Assembly: GCF_040529055.1 (NCBI RefSeq)
Contig: NZ_CP132342.1
Span: 1,079,001-1,143,000 of the forward strand
Origin: Xanthomonas sontii
GTDB lineage: Bacteria; Pseudomonadota; Gammaproteobacteria; Xanthomonadales; Xanthomonadaceae
Reading direction: 5' to 3'
Length of the DNA stretch: 64,000 nt
Both the position numbers and the translations under genes were made by a program. Shown here piece by piece: positions 17,907 to 27,418 of this stretch (the first letter of the stretch is position 1; the number at the start of each line of letters is the position of its first letter). Below the pieces are notes generated by a model. The model was not told the DNA's origin. It made no database searches and saw nothing but the letters and a program-made list of their open reading frames with translations.

Positions 17907-18338
17907 ATGCAGGATCTTCGCATCAATCATGTCGATGGCGCCTTGTCCGCCCTGGACCAGGCCGACCCGCAGTACAAGGCCGCGCTGTGGCAATGGGCGT
18001 GCCTGGAAATGCTGCACGAGACGCTCACTGCCATGCACCAGCTCTCGCACCGCGCCGGCGTGGCCGAACTGGTCGCCGACGCCTGGCTGGCCCCGGTCGA
18101 CGTCATCGCCCCGGAGCAGCCCTTCCTGGAGCGCGCCGCGCTGGCCGATTCGCGCGTGCAGGCCTTCGCACTGGCACTGAATGCGGCGGCATCGCGTCAG
18201 TCGCGCGCCGACTTGTGGCGCAGCGGCTATGCCAGCGCGGTGCAGGCCACCTTGCAGGGCATGCAGGCGCTGGCCGGCAAGCATCGGATCGATGCCCGCT
18301 TGCCCGCCCACCATGCCACGGCGACGGCTGCGGCCTGA
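17907..18338 (+). CDS. Conserved hypothetical protein
   Basis: A 143-residue soluble, mostly helical protein with no signal peptide or membrane segment. Recognisable blocks are MQDLRINHVDGALSAL near the start and ALALNAAASRQSRADLWRSG in the C-terminal half. The family is not recognised. The ATG follows GTGGAG. Codon position bias is good, so it is probably real. It is downstream of the simple repeat and divergent from sulP. Confidence 0.65.
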   Translation: MQDLRINHVDGALSALDQADPQYKAALWQWACLEMLHETLTAMHQLSHRAGVAELVADAWLAPVDVIAPEQPFLERAALADSRVQAFALALNAAASRQSRADLWRSGYASAVQATLQGMQALAGKHRIDARLPAHHATATAAA

Positions 18339-18542
18339 GCACGGTGTCGACCACAGCGTTCGTGCGTTGCTGCGCTGACGATCGACCGTGATGACGCTAT
18401 TGCTCGCACTGGCTGTGTGCTCGCACTGAGTCGTCTTTACCGCAAGCGCGACGCGCATCGCCTACGCGATGATGCGGTTGACCGGACGCGGGCGGCCATT
18501 GTTTTCGCGCGATGACACGCGCACCACATCGCGTTCACCCCC

Positions 18543-18776
18543 ATGCGACAGCCCGCGCGACAGCCTTGCGCCATGCGTCACGACGACCGCCACTCTGCGG
18601 CCCCTCCTTCCGCGTCCGCGCCCCAGCATCGACGCGCGCGCGATGCCAGCGGCACTCCCGAAGCCGCTGCCTGGTGGCGGCAACTGCGCGCCAGCCGCTG
18701 GCTGCGCGTGGTTGCCGCGCTGCTGGCGCTGGCCGCGGCCGCCGTGTTGCTGCTGCAGTGGTACGACCATGGCTGA
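18543..18776 (+). CDS. Small single-pass membrane protein
   Basis: A 77-residue protein (or 67 from the ATG at 18573) with a polar N-terminus and one C-terminal membrane helix, LRVVAALLALAAAAVLLLQW. It overlaps the start of the DUF3182 gene by eight bases, as translationally coupled genes do. Function unknown. No homologue is recognised, so the call rests on the overlap and the clear membrane segment. Confidence 0.5.
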   Translation: MRQPARQPCAMRHDDRHSAAPPSASAPQHRRARDASGTPEAAAWWRQLRASRWLRVVAALLALAAAAVLLLQWYDHG

Positions 18777-19914
18777 GGCAGCGCGTCTTTCCGATCCGCA
18801 CGGAGCGTTCCGCATGGCCCGATCCACCGTGCATGCCAATGTCCGCGCCTGCCAGGTGCGGGAGACCGTGTCCGGGGGCCACGAGGCAGCCACGCATGCC
18901 TGGGTGGTCGCCGAAGTGGGGCGGCTGATGCACCTGCCCGTGCACGACGAGCGCTGTGCCGCTGGTGCGGGCGCGTTCTGCGTGCCCGACGACACCCTGA
19001 CCACCGCGCAGGCCGAGCAGATCGGCGTGCACGCGGCGGCCGATCTGCTGGGCGGTGTGGTGCCGTACGCCTTCGTCGCCACCAAGGCGATCAGCCATCC
19101 GCTGATCGAGATCGATGCGCAGTCACCTGACGGGTGGCAGCCCGACCTGGGCGCGGCGCTGGCGTCCGCCACGCTGCCGGGCTACGCCGCCTTCAGCGCT
19201 GCCGATGCCCGGCGCGCGTACGCGCGTTTGTGCGACGGCGGCCCGGTGCGGCTGAAACTGCCGCACGGCGTCGGTGGGCTTGGGCAGGTGCTGCTCGGCG
19301 ACGCGCAGGCGCTGGATACGGCGCTTGCGACACTGTCCGCGCACGCGTTGCGCGAGCATGGGGTGGTGCTGGAACGGCACCTGCAGCAGCCGACCACCTT
19401 CAGCGTCGGCGAAACACATTGCGCCGGCGTGACCATCGCCTACTGCGGCACGCAGTCGGTCACTCGCGATGGCAGCGGCCGCGAGGCGTACGGCGGCTCG
19501 GAACTTCATGTGATCCGCGGCACCCTCGACACACTGCTGGAACAGCCGTTGCCGCCGCGCCAGCGCACCGCGGTGCTGAAGGCACGCGACTACGACCGGC
19601 TGGTGGCTGCGGCCTATCCGGGCTTCTATGCGTCGCGCCGCAACTACGACGTGATCGAGGGGCTGCTTGCCGATGGCAGCATCGCCTGCGGCGTCCTCGA
19701 GCAGTCCTGGCGCGTCGGCGGCGCCACGCCGGCGGAACTGGCCGCGGTCGCTGCGTTCCAGCAGTCGCCGGCGCTGCAACGCGTGGTCGCCGCCACCGTC
19801 GAGCGCTATGGCGCGCATCCGCCGCCGCCGGCCGGGGCGCAGGTGTACTACGTGGGCGAAGAGCCGCGCACCGGCCTGCTGACCAAGTACCGCTACATGC
19901 GCAGCGTGACCTGA
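18769..19914 (+). CDS. DUF3182 family protein
   Basis: A 381-residue protein from ATG 18769 (a second ATG at 18814 is possible). The segment [20 protein letters not shown], then [16 protein letters not shown] and [17 protein letters not shown], resembles DUF3182, whose fold is ATP-grasp-like; its substrate is unknown. It overlaps the small membrane-protein gene and is followed after 2 bases by an alpha/beta hydrolase, so the three form an operon. Confidence 0.8.
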   Translation: MAEAARLSDPHGAFRMARSTVHANVRACQVRETVSGGHEAATHAWVVAEVGRLMHLPVHDERCAAGAGAFCVPDDTLTTAQAEQIGVHAAADLLGGVVPYAFVATKAISHPLIEIDAQSPDGWQPDLGAALASATLPGYAAFSAADARRAYARLCDGGPVRLKLPHGVGGLGQVLLGDAQALDTALATLSAHALREHGVVLERHLQQPTTFSVGETHCAGVTIAYCGTQSVTRDGSGREAYGGSELHVIRGTLDTLLEQPLPPRQRTAVLKARDYDRLVAAAYPGFYASRRNYDVIEGLLADGSIACGVLEQSWRVGGATPAELAAVAAFQQSPALQRVVAATVERYGAHPPPPAGAQVYYVGEEPRTGLLTKYRYMRSVT

Positions 19915-19916
19915 CC

Positions 19917-20807
19917 ATGGAAGCCGAACTGTCCAGCATCGACATCCCGGTCGACGGCGCGGCGCTCAGCGGCACCTTGCTGACCCCGACCAGCCGCCTG
20001 CCCGGCGTGCTGTTCGTGCACGGCTGGGGTGGCAATCAGCATCACAACCTGGTGCGTGCGCGCGAAGCGGCCGGCCTGGGTTGCGTGTGCCTGACCTTCG
20101 ACCTGCGTGGCCACGAAGGCCTGGCCACGATGCGCGAGACGGTGACGCGCGCGCAGAACCTGGACGACATCAAGGCCGCCTACGATCGCCTGGCGGCGTC
20201 GCCGCACGTGGATCCGGACGCGATCGCGGTCGTTGGGCTGAGCTACGGCGGTTACCTGGCCGCGTTGCTGACGCTGGAGCGGCCGGTGGAGTGGCTGGCC
20301 CTGCGCTCGCCGGCGCTGTACAAGGACGCGCACTGGGACGGGCCGAAGGTCGCGCTGAACCGCGATCCCGATCTGATGCCCTACCGCAACCGCGTGGTGA
20401 CGCCGGCGGACAACCGCGCCCTGGCGGCCTGCCAGCGCTATCGCGGCGATGTGCTGCTGGTGGAGGCCGAACGCGACACCATCGTGCCGAGCCAGGTACT
20501 GCACAACTACGCGGCAGCGTTCTCCAACGCGCGCTCGCTGACCACCCGCATGATCGCCGGCGCCGATCACGCGCTGACCGAGAAGGCACACCAGGCCGCC
20601 TATACGCGCCACCTGATCGACTGGCTGACCGACATGGTGATCGGGCGCCGTGTGGCCCTGGCCAGCCGCGTGGTCGAACAGCGCAAGCAGCGCCTCAAGC
20701 GCAGCGAGGGCGAGGCGGCGACGGCGCCCGGCAAGGGATCGAACGCGTTCCATGGGCGCCTGGAAGCGAAGGAGCACAGCGCCTCGCCACCCGCTTCGTC
20801 GCGTTGA
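19917..20807 (+). CDS. Alpha/beta hydrolase
   Basis: A 296-residue hydrolase. It has the oxyanion-side segment [11 protein letters not shown], nucleophile elbow GLSYGG, acid AERDTIVP and base GADHALT in the right order. No signal peptide. The C-terminal ~40 residues ([14 protein letters not shown] and on) form a charged tail that is not part of the fold. It starts two bases after the DUF3182 stop, so translation is coupled. The substrate is unknown; it may be an esterase or acyl-transferring hydrolase that works with the DUF3182 protein. Confidence 0.85.
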   Translation: MEAELSSIDIPVDGAALSGTLLTPTSRLPGVLFVHGWGGNQHHNLVRAREAAGLGCVCLTFDLRGHEGLATMRETVTRAQNLDDIKAAYDRLAASPHVDPDAIAVVGLSYGGYLAALLTLERPVEWLALRSPALYKDAHWDGPKVALNRDPDLMPYRNRVVTPADNRALAACQRYRGDVLLVEAERDTIVPSQVLHNYAAAFSNARSLTTRMIAGADHALTEKAHQAAYTRHLIDWLTDMVIGRRVALASRVVEQRKQRLKRSEGEAATAPGKGSNAFHGRLEAKEHSASPPASSR

Positions 20808-20954
20808 GCCGCATGCGGTGCCGGATGCGTGCAACAGCAATACGCGGCGCACGCCGCGGTGTGCCGTGCGCGCGATGGTCTGCTATCCGGTTGTCGCCGC
20901 TGCGCCGGGAGACGGCGCCTCGGGGGCGCCTTCCATCGCGACCGAAGACGCAGC

Positions 20955-21020
20955 GTAGCAGCGGCGTGCGCCGCGACAGGCATTCTCGGTAACGCCCGTC
21001 GCGGCTGAAGCCGCTCCTAC
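20955..21020. repeat. Paired REP-like palindromic element
   Basis: An inverted pair: GTAGCAGCGGCGTGCGCCGC on the left and GCGGCTGAAGCCGCTCCTAC on the right, with CGGTAACGCC in the spacer. The same layout recurs at 50172-50240, and a related one at 31561-31675. Confidence 0.75.
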
Positions 21021-21059
21021 GCGGACAACGACGAGATGCCCCGCTGCGCGAGGCGCTCC

Positions 21060-21377
21060 TCAGTGACAACGCCCCGAATGCGCCAGGTGCTGCCAGGCAT
21101 GCCGCACCAGCCAGCGCGCCTCGTCCCACGGCACCGACAGCATCGGTGCGCACTGGTGATAAGCGTCCTGCAGCACGCGGTACAGCTGCGCCTCGTTGGC
21201 GCGCGGGTAGGCCAGGTACACGTCATAGCCGAGCTTCAGCAGCTGCGCGTAGTCGGCGAAGCCCTGGCGGCCGAGACGGCCCTCGGCATGGGCCTGCTGC
21301 CAGTACGCCATCTCGGCGTCCAGATCGATGCTGACGCGAGCGTAGGTCGGTTGGTCAAGCGCGGAGACGGTGTGCAT
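21060..21377 (-). CDS. Conserved hypothetical protein
   Basis: A 105-residue soluble protein rich in Tyr and Trp (DAEMAYWQQAHAEGRLGRQG, then LYRVLQDAYHQCAP and WLVRHAWQHLAHSGRCH). No known domain is recognised. The start ATG at 21377 is the first in frame that gives a compact protein; the frame can extend to 21533 but without good sequence. Its position between a repeat and the hydroxycinnamate promoter gives no hint of role. Confidence 0.6.
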   Translation of the reverse strand: MHTVSALDQPTYARVSIDLDAEMAYWQQAHAEGRLGRQGFADYAQLLKLGYDVYLAYPRANEAQLYRVLQDAYHQCAPMLSVPWDEARWLVRHAWQHLAHSGRCH

Positions 21378-21630
21378 CACATCACCCCGGTGTCGACGGA
21401 ACCCCTGTGGGCTGGATGCTAACCCGGGACTGAACGTCCCCTGTGAGCATTGCGTTCGCTGGGCGTGAAGACTCGCGGCGACGTGGCGGCGGATCCAAGG
21501 TCCTGGGATGGCTTGCTCCCTTCGCGAGTCCAAGCAATCCGTATCGCGGTTGCGTCACCCCGCCCGTGGGCGGGCCGCCATGCTCCCGCCACAGCGCCGT
21601 CCGCCATGCTGCACTGCAGCTTGCGCCGAA

Positions 21631-21654
21631 ATAATGATGATCTATAACTATTAT
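21631..21654. promoter_or_regulatory. AT-rich dyad upstream of ech
   Basis: In otherwise GC-rich DNA, ATAATGATGATCTATAACTATTAT forms an imperfect dyad (outer arms ATAAT/ATTAT) 50 bases before the ech start. Its size and composition suit a MarR-type operator, with the MarR gene at 27419 as the obvious candidate. The rest of 21378-21703 holds no gene. Confidence 0.5.
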
Positions 21655-21703
21655 CAGTCCTAAGTGATCCGCTTTCTCCCCCCCTCTCCATGCAGGCCTA
21701 TCC

Positions 21704-22534
21704 ATGAGCAGCTACCAAGACCGCTGGCAGACCGTCCAGGTCGAGATCGACGCAGGCATCGCCTGGGTCACCCTGAACCGGCCGGACAAGCGCAACGCGA
21801 TGAGTCCCACCCTCAATCGCGAAATGATCGACGTGCTGGAGTCGCTGGAGCTGGACAGCAGCGCCGAGGTGCTGGTGCTGACCGGCGCCGGCGAATCCTG
21901 GTCGGCCGGCATGGACCTGAAGGAATACTTCCGCGAGACCGACGGCAAGGAAGAGATCGTGCAGGAGCGCATGCGCCGCGACTGCTCGCAGTGGCAGTGG
22001 CGCCTGCTGCGCTTCTACAGCAAGCCGACCATCGCCGCGGTCAACGGCTGGTGTTTCGGTGGCGCGTTCTCGCCGCTGGTCGCCTGCGACCTGGCCATCG
22101 CCGCGGACGAGGCGGTGTTCGGGCTGTCGGAGATCAACTGGGGCATCCCCCCGGGCAACCTGGTCAGCAAGGCCGTCGCCGACACCATGGGCCACCGCAA
22201 CGCCATGCTCTACATCATGACCGGGCGCACCTTCACCGGCACCGAGGCGGCGCAGATGGGCCTGGTCAACGCCAGCGTGCCGCGCGCGCAGCTGCGTGAG
22301 GAAGTGACCAAGCTGGCGCAGGAACTGCAGCAGAAGAACCCGGTGGTGCTGCGCTTCGCCAAGCACGGCTTCAAGCGCTGCCGCGAGCTGACCTGGGAGC
22401 AGAACGAGGACTACCTGTACGCCAAGGTCGACCAGTCCAATCACCGCGATCCCGAGAAGGGCCGGCAACAGGGCCTGAAGCAATTCCTGGACGACAAAAC
22501 CATCAAGCCCGGTCTGCAGACCTACAAGCGCTGA
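21704..22534 (+). CDS. ech: p-Hydroxycinnamoyl-CoA hydratase/lyase (enoyl-CoA hydratase family)
   Basis: A 276-residue crotonase-fold enzyme. It hydrates and cleaves feruloyl-CoA to vanillin plus acetyl-CoA, and p-coumaroyl-CoA to 4-hydroxybenzaldehyde. The residues known to matter in the Pseudomonas enzyme (Met70, Ser123, Glu143, Tyr239) all occur here at the same numbers: SAGM70, GGAFS123, LSE143INWG and YLY239. It is the first gene of the hydroxycinnamate cluster, with fcs 72-81 bases downstream. Confidence 0.95.
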   Translation: MSSYQDRWQTVQVEIDAGIAWVTLNRPDKRNAMSPTLNREMIDVLESLELDSSAEVLVLTGAGESWSAGMDLKEYFRETDGKEEIVQERMRRDCSQWQWRLLRFYSKPTIAAVNGWCFGGAFSPLVACDLAIAADEAVFGLSEINWGIPPGNLVSKAVADTMGHRNAMLYIMTGRTFTGTEAAQMGLVNASVPRAQLREEVTKLAQELQQKNPVVLRFAKHGFKRCRELTWEQNEDYLYAKVDQSNHRDPEKGRQQGLKQFLDDKTIKPGLQTYKR

Positions 22535-22549
22535 CCCGTCGCGTCGCCT

Positions 22550-22567
22550 GCGGCCCCGCGGGGCCGC
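22550..22567. other. Perfect GC hairpin between ech and fcs
   Basis: GCGGCCCC-GC-GGGGCCGC, a fully self-complementary 18-mer with no T-run. Likely an mRNA-stabilising or attenuating hairpin rather than a terminator. Confidence 0.45.
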
Positions 22568-22615
22568 GGCGGCGTTGCCGCACGCCGTGCCGTCTCTCTC
22601 CCCCGGATGGTTCCG

Positions 22616-24481
22616 ATGAATGCCGCTGAGTCCGTTGCCACCGCCGCGCGCTACCGTCCTGTCGGACTGAGCCACGCGGATACCGAGGTCCACCGCGATG
22701 CCGACGGCGTGCTGCGCCTGCGCGCGCGCGAACCGCTGGCGCCGCTGCCCAGGCACCTGCTGCAGCGCTTGCAGCACTGGGCGCTGCACACCCCCGATGC
22801 CACCTTCGTGGCGCAGCGCGACGACGCCGGGCAGTGGCGGCGCCTGAGCTACGCGCAGATGCTCGAGCGCACCCGCCGCATCGCCGCGCATCTGCTGGAC
22901 ATGGGCCTGTCGGCGCAACGGCCGCTGGCGATCCTGTCCGGCAACGACCTGGAACACCTGCAACTGGCGTTCGCGGCGATGTACGCCGGCATCCCGTACT
23001 GCCCGGTGTCGCCGGGCTATGCGTTGCTGTCGCGCGATTTCGCCAAGCTGCGGCATGTGGCGGAGGTGCTGCGCCCAGGCCTGCTGTTCGCCAGCGACGG
23101 CGCCGCGTTCGCCCCGGCGATCGCGGCGGTGTTCCCCACCGATGTCCCGGCGGTGTGCGTGCGCGGTACCGTGGGCGATCGTGCCTGCCTGCGTTTCGAG
23201 GATCTGCTGGCGCCGCGTGCGCTGGACGCGGCCGATGCCGCCTTCGCCGCCTGCGGCCCGGACAGCATCGCCAAGTTCCTGTTCACCTCCGGCTCCACCC
23301 TGCTGCCCAAGGCAGTGATTACCACCCAGCGCATGCTGTGCGCGAACCAGCAGATGCTGCTGCAGACCTTCCCGGTGCTGGGGCAGACGCCGGTGCTGGT
23401 CGACTGGCTGCCGTGGAACCACACCTTCGGCGGCAGCCACAACATCGGCATCGCCCTGTACAACGGCGGCAGCTTCTACCTCGACGACGGCAAGCCGACC
23501 CCGGCGCTGTTCGAGCAGACCTTGCGCAACCTGCGCGAGATCGCGCCCACCGTGTACCTGAGCGTGCCGCGCGGCTGGGAACAACTGGCGCAGGCGCTGG
23601 AACAGGATGCGGCGCTACGCGAGACGTTCCTGTCGCGCATGCGCATGTTCTTCTTCGCCGCCGCGGCGCTGTCGCAGGAAGTGTGGGACCGCCTGGAGCG
23701 CATCGCCGAGGCGCATTGCGGCGAGCGCATCCGCATGCTCGCCGGCCTGGGCATGACCGAATGCGCGCCGTCGTGCACCTTCACCCACGGCACCAGCAAT
23801 ACCCCAGGCGATGTCGGCGTGCCGGCGCCGGGCTGCGAGGTCAAGCTGGTGCCGGTCGGCGACAAGCTGGAAGCGCGCTTCCGCGGGCCGCACGTGATGC
23901 CGGGTTACTGGAACGCGCCGCAGCAGACCGCCGAGGCCTTCGACGAGGAAGGCTTCTACCGCTCCGGCGACGCGCTCAAGCCGATCGATCCGCAGCATCC
24001 CGAGCGCGGCCTGCTGTTCGACGGCCGCCTGGCCGAGGACTTCAAGCTGTCTTCCGGCGTGTTCGTCAGCGTCGGCCCGCTGCGCACGCGGGTGCTGATG
24101 GAAGGCGCCGCCTACTTGCAGGACGTGGTGGTCACCGGTGCCGACCGCGACGCCATCGGCCTGCTGCTGTTCCCGCGGCTGGACGCGCTGCAGGCGCTGT
24201 CCGGGCTGCCGGCGCAGGCCGAGACGGCGCAGGTGCTGCAGGCGCCGCCGGTGCGCGCCTGGCTGCAGCGCTTGCTCGACACGCTCAACCGCAGCGCCAC
24301 CGGCAGCGCCAGCCATGTCGCGCGCGCGGCGTGGCTGGAGCAGCCGCCGAACCTGGAGGCGGGCGAAATCACCGACAAGGGGTCGATCAACCAGCGCAAC
24401 GTGCTGCGCGCGCGCGCGGCGTTGGTCGAGCAGTTGTATGCCGGTATCGCGCCGGGCGCGGTCGCTGCGCCGCCGTCATGA
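22616..24481 (+). CDS. fcs: Feruloyl-CoA synthase
   Basis: A ~621-residue ANL-superfamily acyl-CoA synthetase. It activates ferulate, p-coumarate and caffeate with ATP and CoA. The phosphate loop is FTSGSTLLPKAV, followed by LPWNHTFGGSHN and GLGMTECAPS, then RSGDALK; the C-terminal region with DKGSINQRNVLRAR is typical of the feruloyl-CoA synthase branch. Start: ATG at 22616 (MNAAES), with another in-frame ATG three codons earlier at 22607. It follows ech in the same operon. Confidence 0.93.
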   Translation: MNAAESVATAARYRPVGLSHADTEVHRDADGVLRLRAREPLAPLPRHLLQRLQHWALHTPDATFVAQRDDAGQWRRLSYAQMLERTRRIAAHLLDMGLSAQRPLAILSGNDLEHLQLAFAAMYAGIPYCPVSPGYALLSRDFAKLRHVAEVLRPGLLFASDGAAFAPAIAAVFPTDVPAVCVRGTVGDRACLRFEDLLAPRALDAADAAFAACGPDSIAKFLFTSGSTLLPKAVITTQRMLCANQQMLLQTFPVLGQTPVLVDWLPWNHTFGGSHNIGIALYNGGSFYLDDGKPTPALFEQTLRNLREIAPTVYLSVPRGWEQLAQALEQDAALRETFLSRMRMFFFAAAALSQEVWDRLERIAEAHCGERIRMLAGLGMTECAPSCTFTHGTSNTPGDVGVPAPGCEVKLVPVGDKLEARFRGPHVMPGYWNAPQQTAEAFDEEGFYRSGDALKPIDPQHPERGLLFDGRLAEDFKLSSGVFVSVGPLRTRVLMEGAAYLQDVVVTGADRDAIGLLLFPRLDALQALSGLPAQAETAQVLQAPPVRAWLQRLLDTLNRSATGSASHVARAAWLEQPPNLEAGEITDKGSINQRNVLRARAALVEQLYAGIAPGAVAAPPS

Positions 24482-24560
24482 CCGGACCGCCCGACCGCGC
24501 CACCGGATAGCCGGATCGCGTTTCTCCGCACCACTGGCTTCGAGACTTGGGAGGGAATCG

Positions 24561-25967
24561 ATGACTGTGCCTCTTGCGCGCGCACGCTGTGCGCCCCGTA
24601 CCGTGTGCCTGGCAATGTTGTGCAGCGTCGGCTGCGCCCAGGCCGATGCCGAAAACAACGGCCCGCAGGGCAAGCTGCTGGCCGATCAGGAAGACTATTC
24701 GGCGCTGGCGGCGCGTCCGCGCCAGGGCTGGGAGAAATGGAAATACATCCCCGTCGGCGATGGCTGGCTCAGCCTCGGCGGCGAGAGCCGCACGCTGTAC
24801 GACTACCGCGAGCACGCCGGCTTCGGCCGTTTCGCCACCGATCCGCACGGCTATGCGCAGCAGCGCCTGCGCTTGTGGGCCGACTACCGGCCGTCGGCGT
24901 ATGTGCGCCTGTTCGGCGAACTCGCCGACAGCCGCGTCGCTGGCCTGCAGACGCGGCCGGTGCAGGCCACCGACCGCAATCCGCTGGACCTGGCGCAGGG
25001 GTTCGTCGAACTGTCCGACGGGCAGAAGGCGCCGGCCTGGCGCCTGCGCGCCGGCCGCCAGCAGATCGCCTACGCCTGGCAGCGCCTGCTCGACCCGCGC
25101 GATCCGGCCAACTCGCGCATGCCGTTCGATGCGGTGCGGCTGCTGACCCGGCAGCCGCGCTGGAGCGGCGGCCTGCTGTGGGGACGCCCGGTGCTGACCC
25201 GCACCGGCAGCTTCGACGACCGCAGCAACCGCGACCAGCGCCTGTGGGGCGCGCACGCCGAAGTGCCGCTGTCGCCCAGCCAGCCGAAGGCGGCGCTGCT
25301 GGAGACGCTGTACCTGGACACCGTGCAGGACGGGCGCCGCTATGGCGGCGTGGTCGGCGAGGAGCATCGGCACACGCTGTCCACGCGCCTGAGCGGCGCG
25401 GTGCAGGGCTGGGACTACGACCTGGAACTGATCGGCCAGCGCGGCCATTTCGCCGGCCAGCGCGTGCGCGCCTGGCAGGGCACGCTGTTCGGCGGCTACA
25501 CCTTCGCCACGACGACGTGGTCGCCGCGCCTGGGCTGGCGCATGGAGGTGTCTTCCGGCGACCGCGATCCGCGCGATGGCGAACTGAACACCTTCAACGG
25601 CCTGTACGCGCGCGCCTCGGTGTTCGACGGCAGCATGATCAGCAGCAACGTGCGCGCCATCGGCCCGGAACTGGTGCTGCGTCCCAGCGAGCGGCTGTGG
25701 ATCGACATGTACGTGCTCAAGCTGCAGCGGCAGAGCCTGCACGACGGCGTGTACGCGGCCGGCTGGCGGGTGCTGCAGCTGGGCGACGCCAACGATGCGC
25801 GCGACATCGGCACGCGCTCGGTGCTGTGGGTGAAGTACCGCTTCAACGCCTTCGCCAGCCTGGACGTGTACGCCCACTACACCCAGGCCGGGCCGTTCCT
25901 GCGCGAGGGACCGGTGCGCGGCCGCGACTACTTCTACATCGCCCCCTTCCTGACCCTGCGCTTCTGA
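24561..25967 (+). CDS. Outer-membrane porin, alginate-export (AlgE-like) family
   Basis: A 468-residue protein with a short signal peptide (LAMLCSVGCAQADA). Many amphipathic strands follow, with motifs such as LSLGGESRTLYDYREH, LRLWADYRP and LRAGRQQIAY, and a C-terminal aromatic residue (FLTLRF). This is the alginate_exp barrel family, members of which sit in aromatic-catabolism clusters as uptake channels. GGGAGGGA upstream of ATG 24561 fixes the start. It lies between fcs and an MFS carrier, so it probably admits hydroxycinnamates or related aromatics through the outer membrane. Confidence 0.85.
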   Translation: MTVPLARARCAPRTVCLAMLCSVGCAQADAENNGPQGKLLADQEDYSALAARPRQGWEKWKYIPVGDGWLSLGGESRTLYDYREHAGFGRFATDPHGYAQQRLRLWADYRPSAYVRLFGELADSRVAGLQTRPVQATDRNPLDLAQGFVELSDGQKAPAWRLRAGRQQIAYAWQRLLDPRDPANSRMPFDAVRLLTRQPRWSGGLLWGRPVLTRTGSFDDRSNRDQRLWGAHAEVPLSPSQPKAALLETLYLDTVQDGRRYGGVVGEEHRHTLSTRLSGAVQGWDYDLELIGQRGHFAGQRVRAWQGTLFGGYTFATTTWSPRLGWRMEVSSGDRDPRDGELNTFNGLYARASVFDGSMISSNVRAIGPELVLRPSERLWIDMYVLKLQRQSLHDGVYAAGWRVLQLGDANDARDIGTRSVLWVKYRFNAFASLDVYAHYTQAGPFLREGPVRGRDYFYIAPFLTLRF

Positions 25968-25981
25968 GCCGGAGCCTTTCC

Positions 25982-27304
25982 ATGCGCGATCCGCTGCCAT
26001 CGTCTGCGCCGTACCGCCCGCTGTATGCGTGGTACGTCACCATCGTGCTGTTGCTGGCCTACACGCTGTCCTTCGTCGACCGGCAGATCCTCGGATTGCT
26101 GGTGCAGCCGATCAAGCGCGACCTGCAGCTGTCCGACTCGGCCTTCAGCCTGGTCCACGGCTTCGCCTTCGCGGTGTTCTACACGCTGATCGGGGTGATG
26201 CTCGGCCGCGTCGCCGACCGCCGCAACCGTCGCAACCTGATCGTGCTCGGCGTGGTGGTATGGATCGCGGCGACCGCGGCCGGCGCCTACGTCACCAGCT
26301 TCTTCACCCTGTTCCTGGCGCGGGTGTTCGTCGGCGTCGGCGAGGCCTCGCTGTCGCCGGCGGCGTACTCGATGCTGGCCGACTACTTCCCGCCGGAAAA
26401 GCGCGCGCGGGCGATGAGCGTGTACACCTCCGGCGTCTACATCGGCTCGGCGGCGGCGTTCATCGTCGGTGGCCTGGTGATCGCGGCCACCAGCAAGGAG
26501 AGCACGGTGCTGCTGCCGCTGCTGGGCAGCTTCCGGCCGTGGCAGGCGGCCTTCATCCTGGTCGCGCTGCCCGGGCTGGCGGTGATCGCGCTGATGGCCA
26601 CGGTGCGCGAGCCGGCGCGGCGCGAGCAGGCCGCCGCGGTGCCCAGCGTGCGCCCGGACCTGAGCCACCTGCGCGACAACGCGCGGGTGTACGTGGCGCT
26701 GTTCCTGGCCAACGGCGTGATCGCGATGATCACCTTCGGCATCACCGCGTGGCTGCCGGCCACCTTCATCCGCCGCTGGCAGTGGACCCCGGGCGAGATC
26801 GGCCCGGCCTACGGCATCATCATCCTCACCTTCGGCATCGCCGGCATGCTGTTCAGCGGCTTTCTGGCCGACCGCCTGGCTGCGCGCGGCAGTCGCGACG
26901 CGGCACTGAAGATCTCGCTGGTCGGCGCCGTGCTGCTGGTGATCAGCAGTGCGCTGTTCGCGGTGGCACCAGGGCCGTGGCCGGCGCTGGCGGCGATCGC
27001 GCTGACCACGTTCGTGCTGGGCATGCCGGTGGCGCTGGCGCCGGCGATCCTGCAGGCGGTCACGCCGAACCGGCTGCGCGGCCAGGTCACCTCGATCTAC
27101 CTGCTGCTGGTCAACCTGATCGGGCTGGGCCTGGGGCCATACTTGGTGGCGCTGGGCACAGACCACGTACTCGCCGACGAGCGCCAGGTCGGGCTGTCGC
27201 TGGGCGTGGTGTGCATGGGTGCGGCGCTGCTCGGCGCGCTGTGCCTATGGACCGCCGCCGCGCCGTACCGGGCGCTGCTGCGGCGCGTGGACGCGGCGTT
27301 GTGA
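25982..27304 (+). CDS. MFS transporter, probable aromatic acid uptake
   Basis: A 440-residue inner-membrane protein with 12 predicted helices. It has the family loop GRVADRRNRRNLI between helices 2 and 3 and TLSFVDRQILGLLVQPIKRD at the N-terminus, as in the spinster-like MFS branch common in aromatic clusters. It starts 14 bases after the porin stop. Uptake of ferulate or p-coumarate is inferred from context only. Confidence 0.87.
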   Translation: MRDPLPSSAPYRPLYAWYVTIVLLLAYTLSFVDRQILGLLVQPIKRDLQLSDSAFSLVHGFAFAVFYTLIGVMLGRVADRRNRRNLIVLGVVVWIAATAAGAYVTSFFTLFLARVFVGVGEASLSPAAYSMLADYFPPEKRARAMSVYTSGVYIGSAAAFIVGGLVIAATSKESTVLLPLLGSFRPWQAAFILVALPGLAVIALMATVREPARREQAAAVPSVRPDLSHLRDNARVYVALFLANGVIAMITFGITAWLPATFIRRWQWTPGEIGPAYGIIILTFGIAGMLFSGFLADRLAARGSRDAALKISLVGAVLLVISSALFAVAPGPWPALAAIALTTFVLGMPVALAPAILQAVTPNRLRGQVTSIYLLLVNLIGLGLGPYLVALGTDHVLADERQVGLSLGVVCMGAALLGALCLWTAAAPYRALLRRVDAAL

Positions 27305-27418
27305 CCATGCGCGGCCATGCCCCTACAATGCAATGGCGACGGCACCGCCAGCCGGCGCCGACGGATGCGTGCGCAGCCGCCGTGACCTGGCCGCAGGACG
27401 CCCCATGCAGGAAGCGCA

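Noticed and set aside
24387..26000. 537-codon minus-strand frame opposite the porin gene
   Set aside because: The plus-strand porin has a signal peptide, a ribosome binding site and strand motifs; the minus frame has none.
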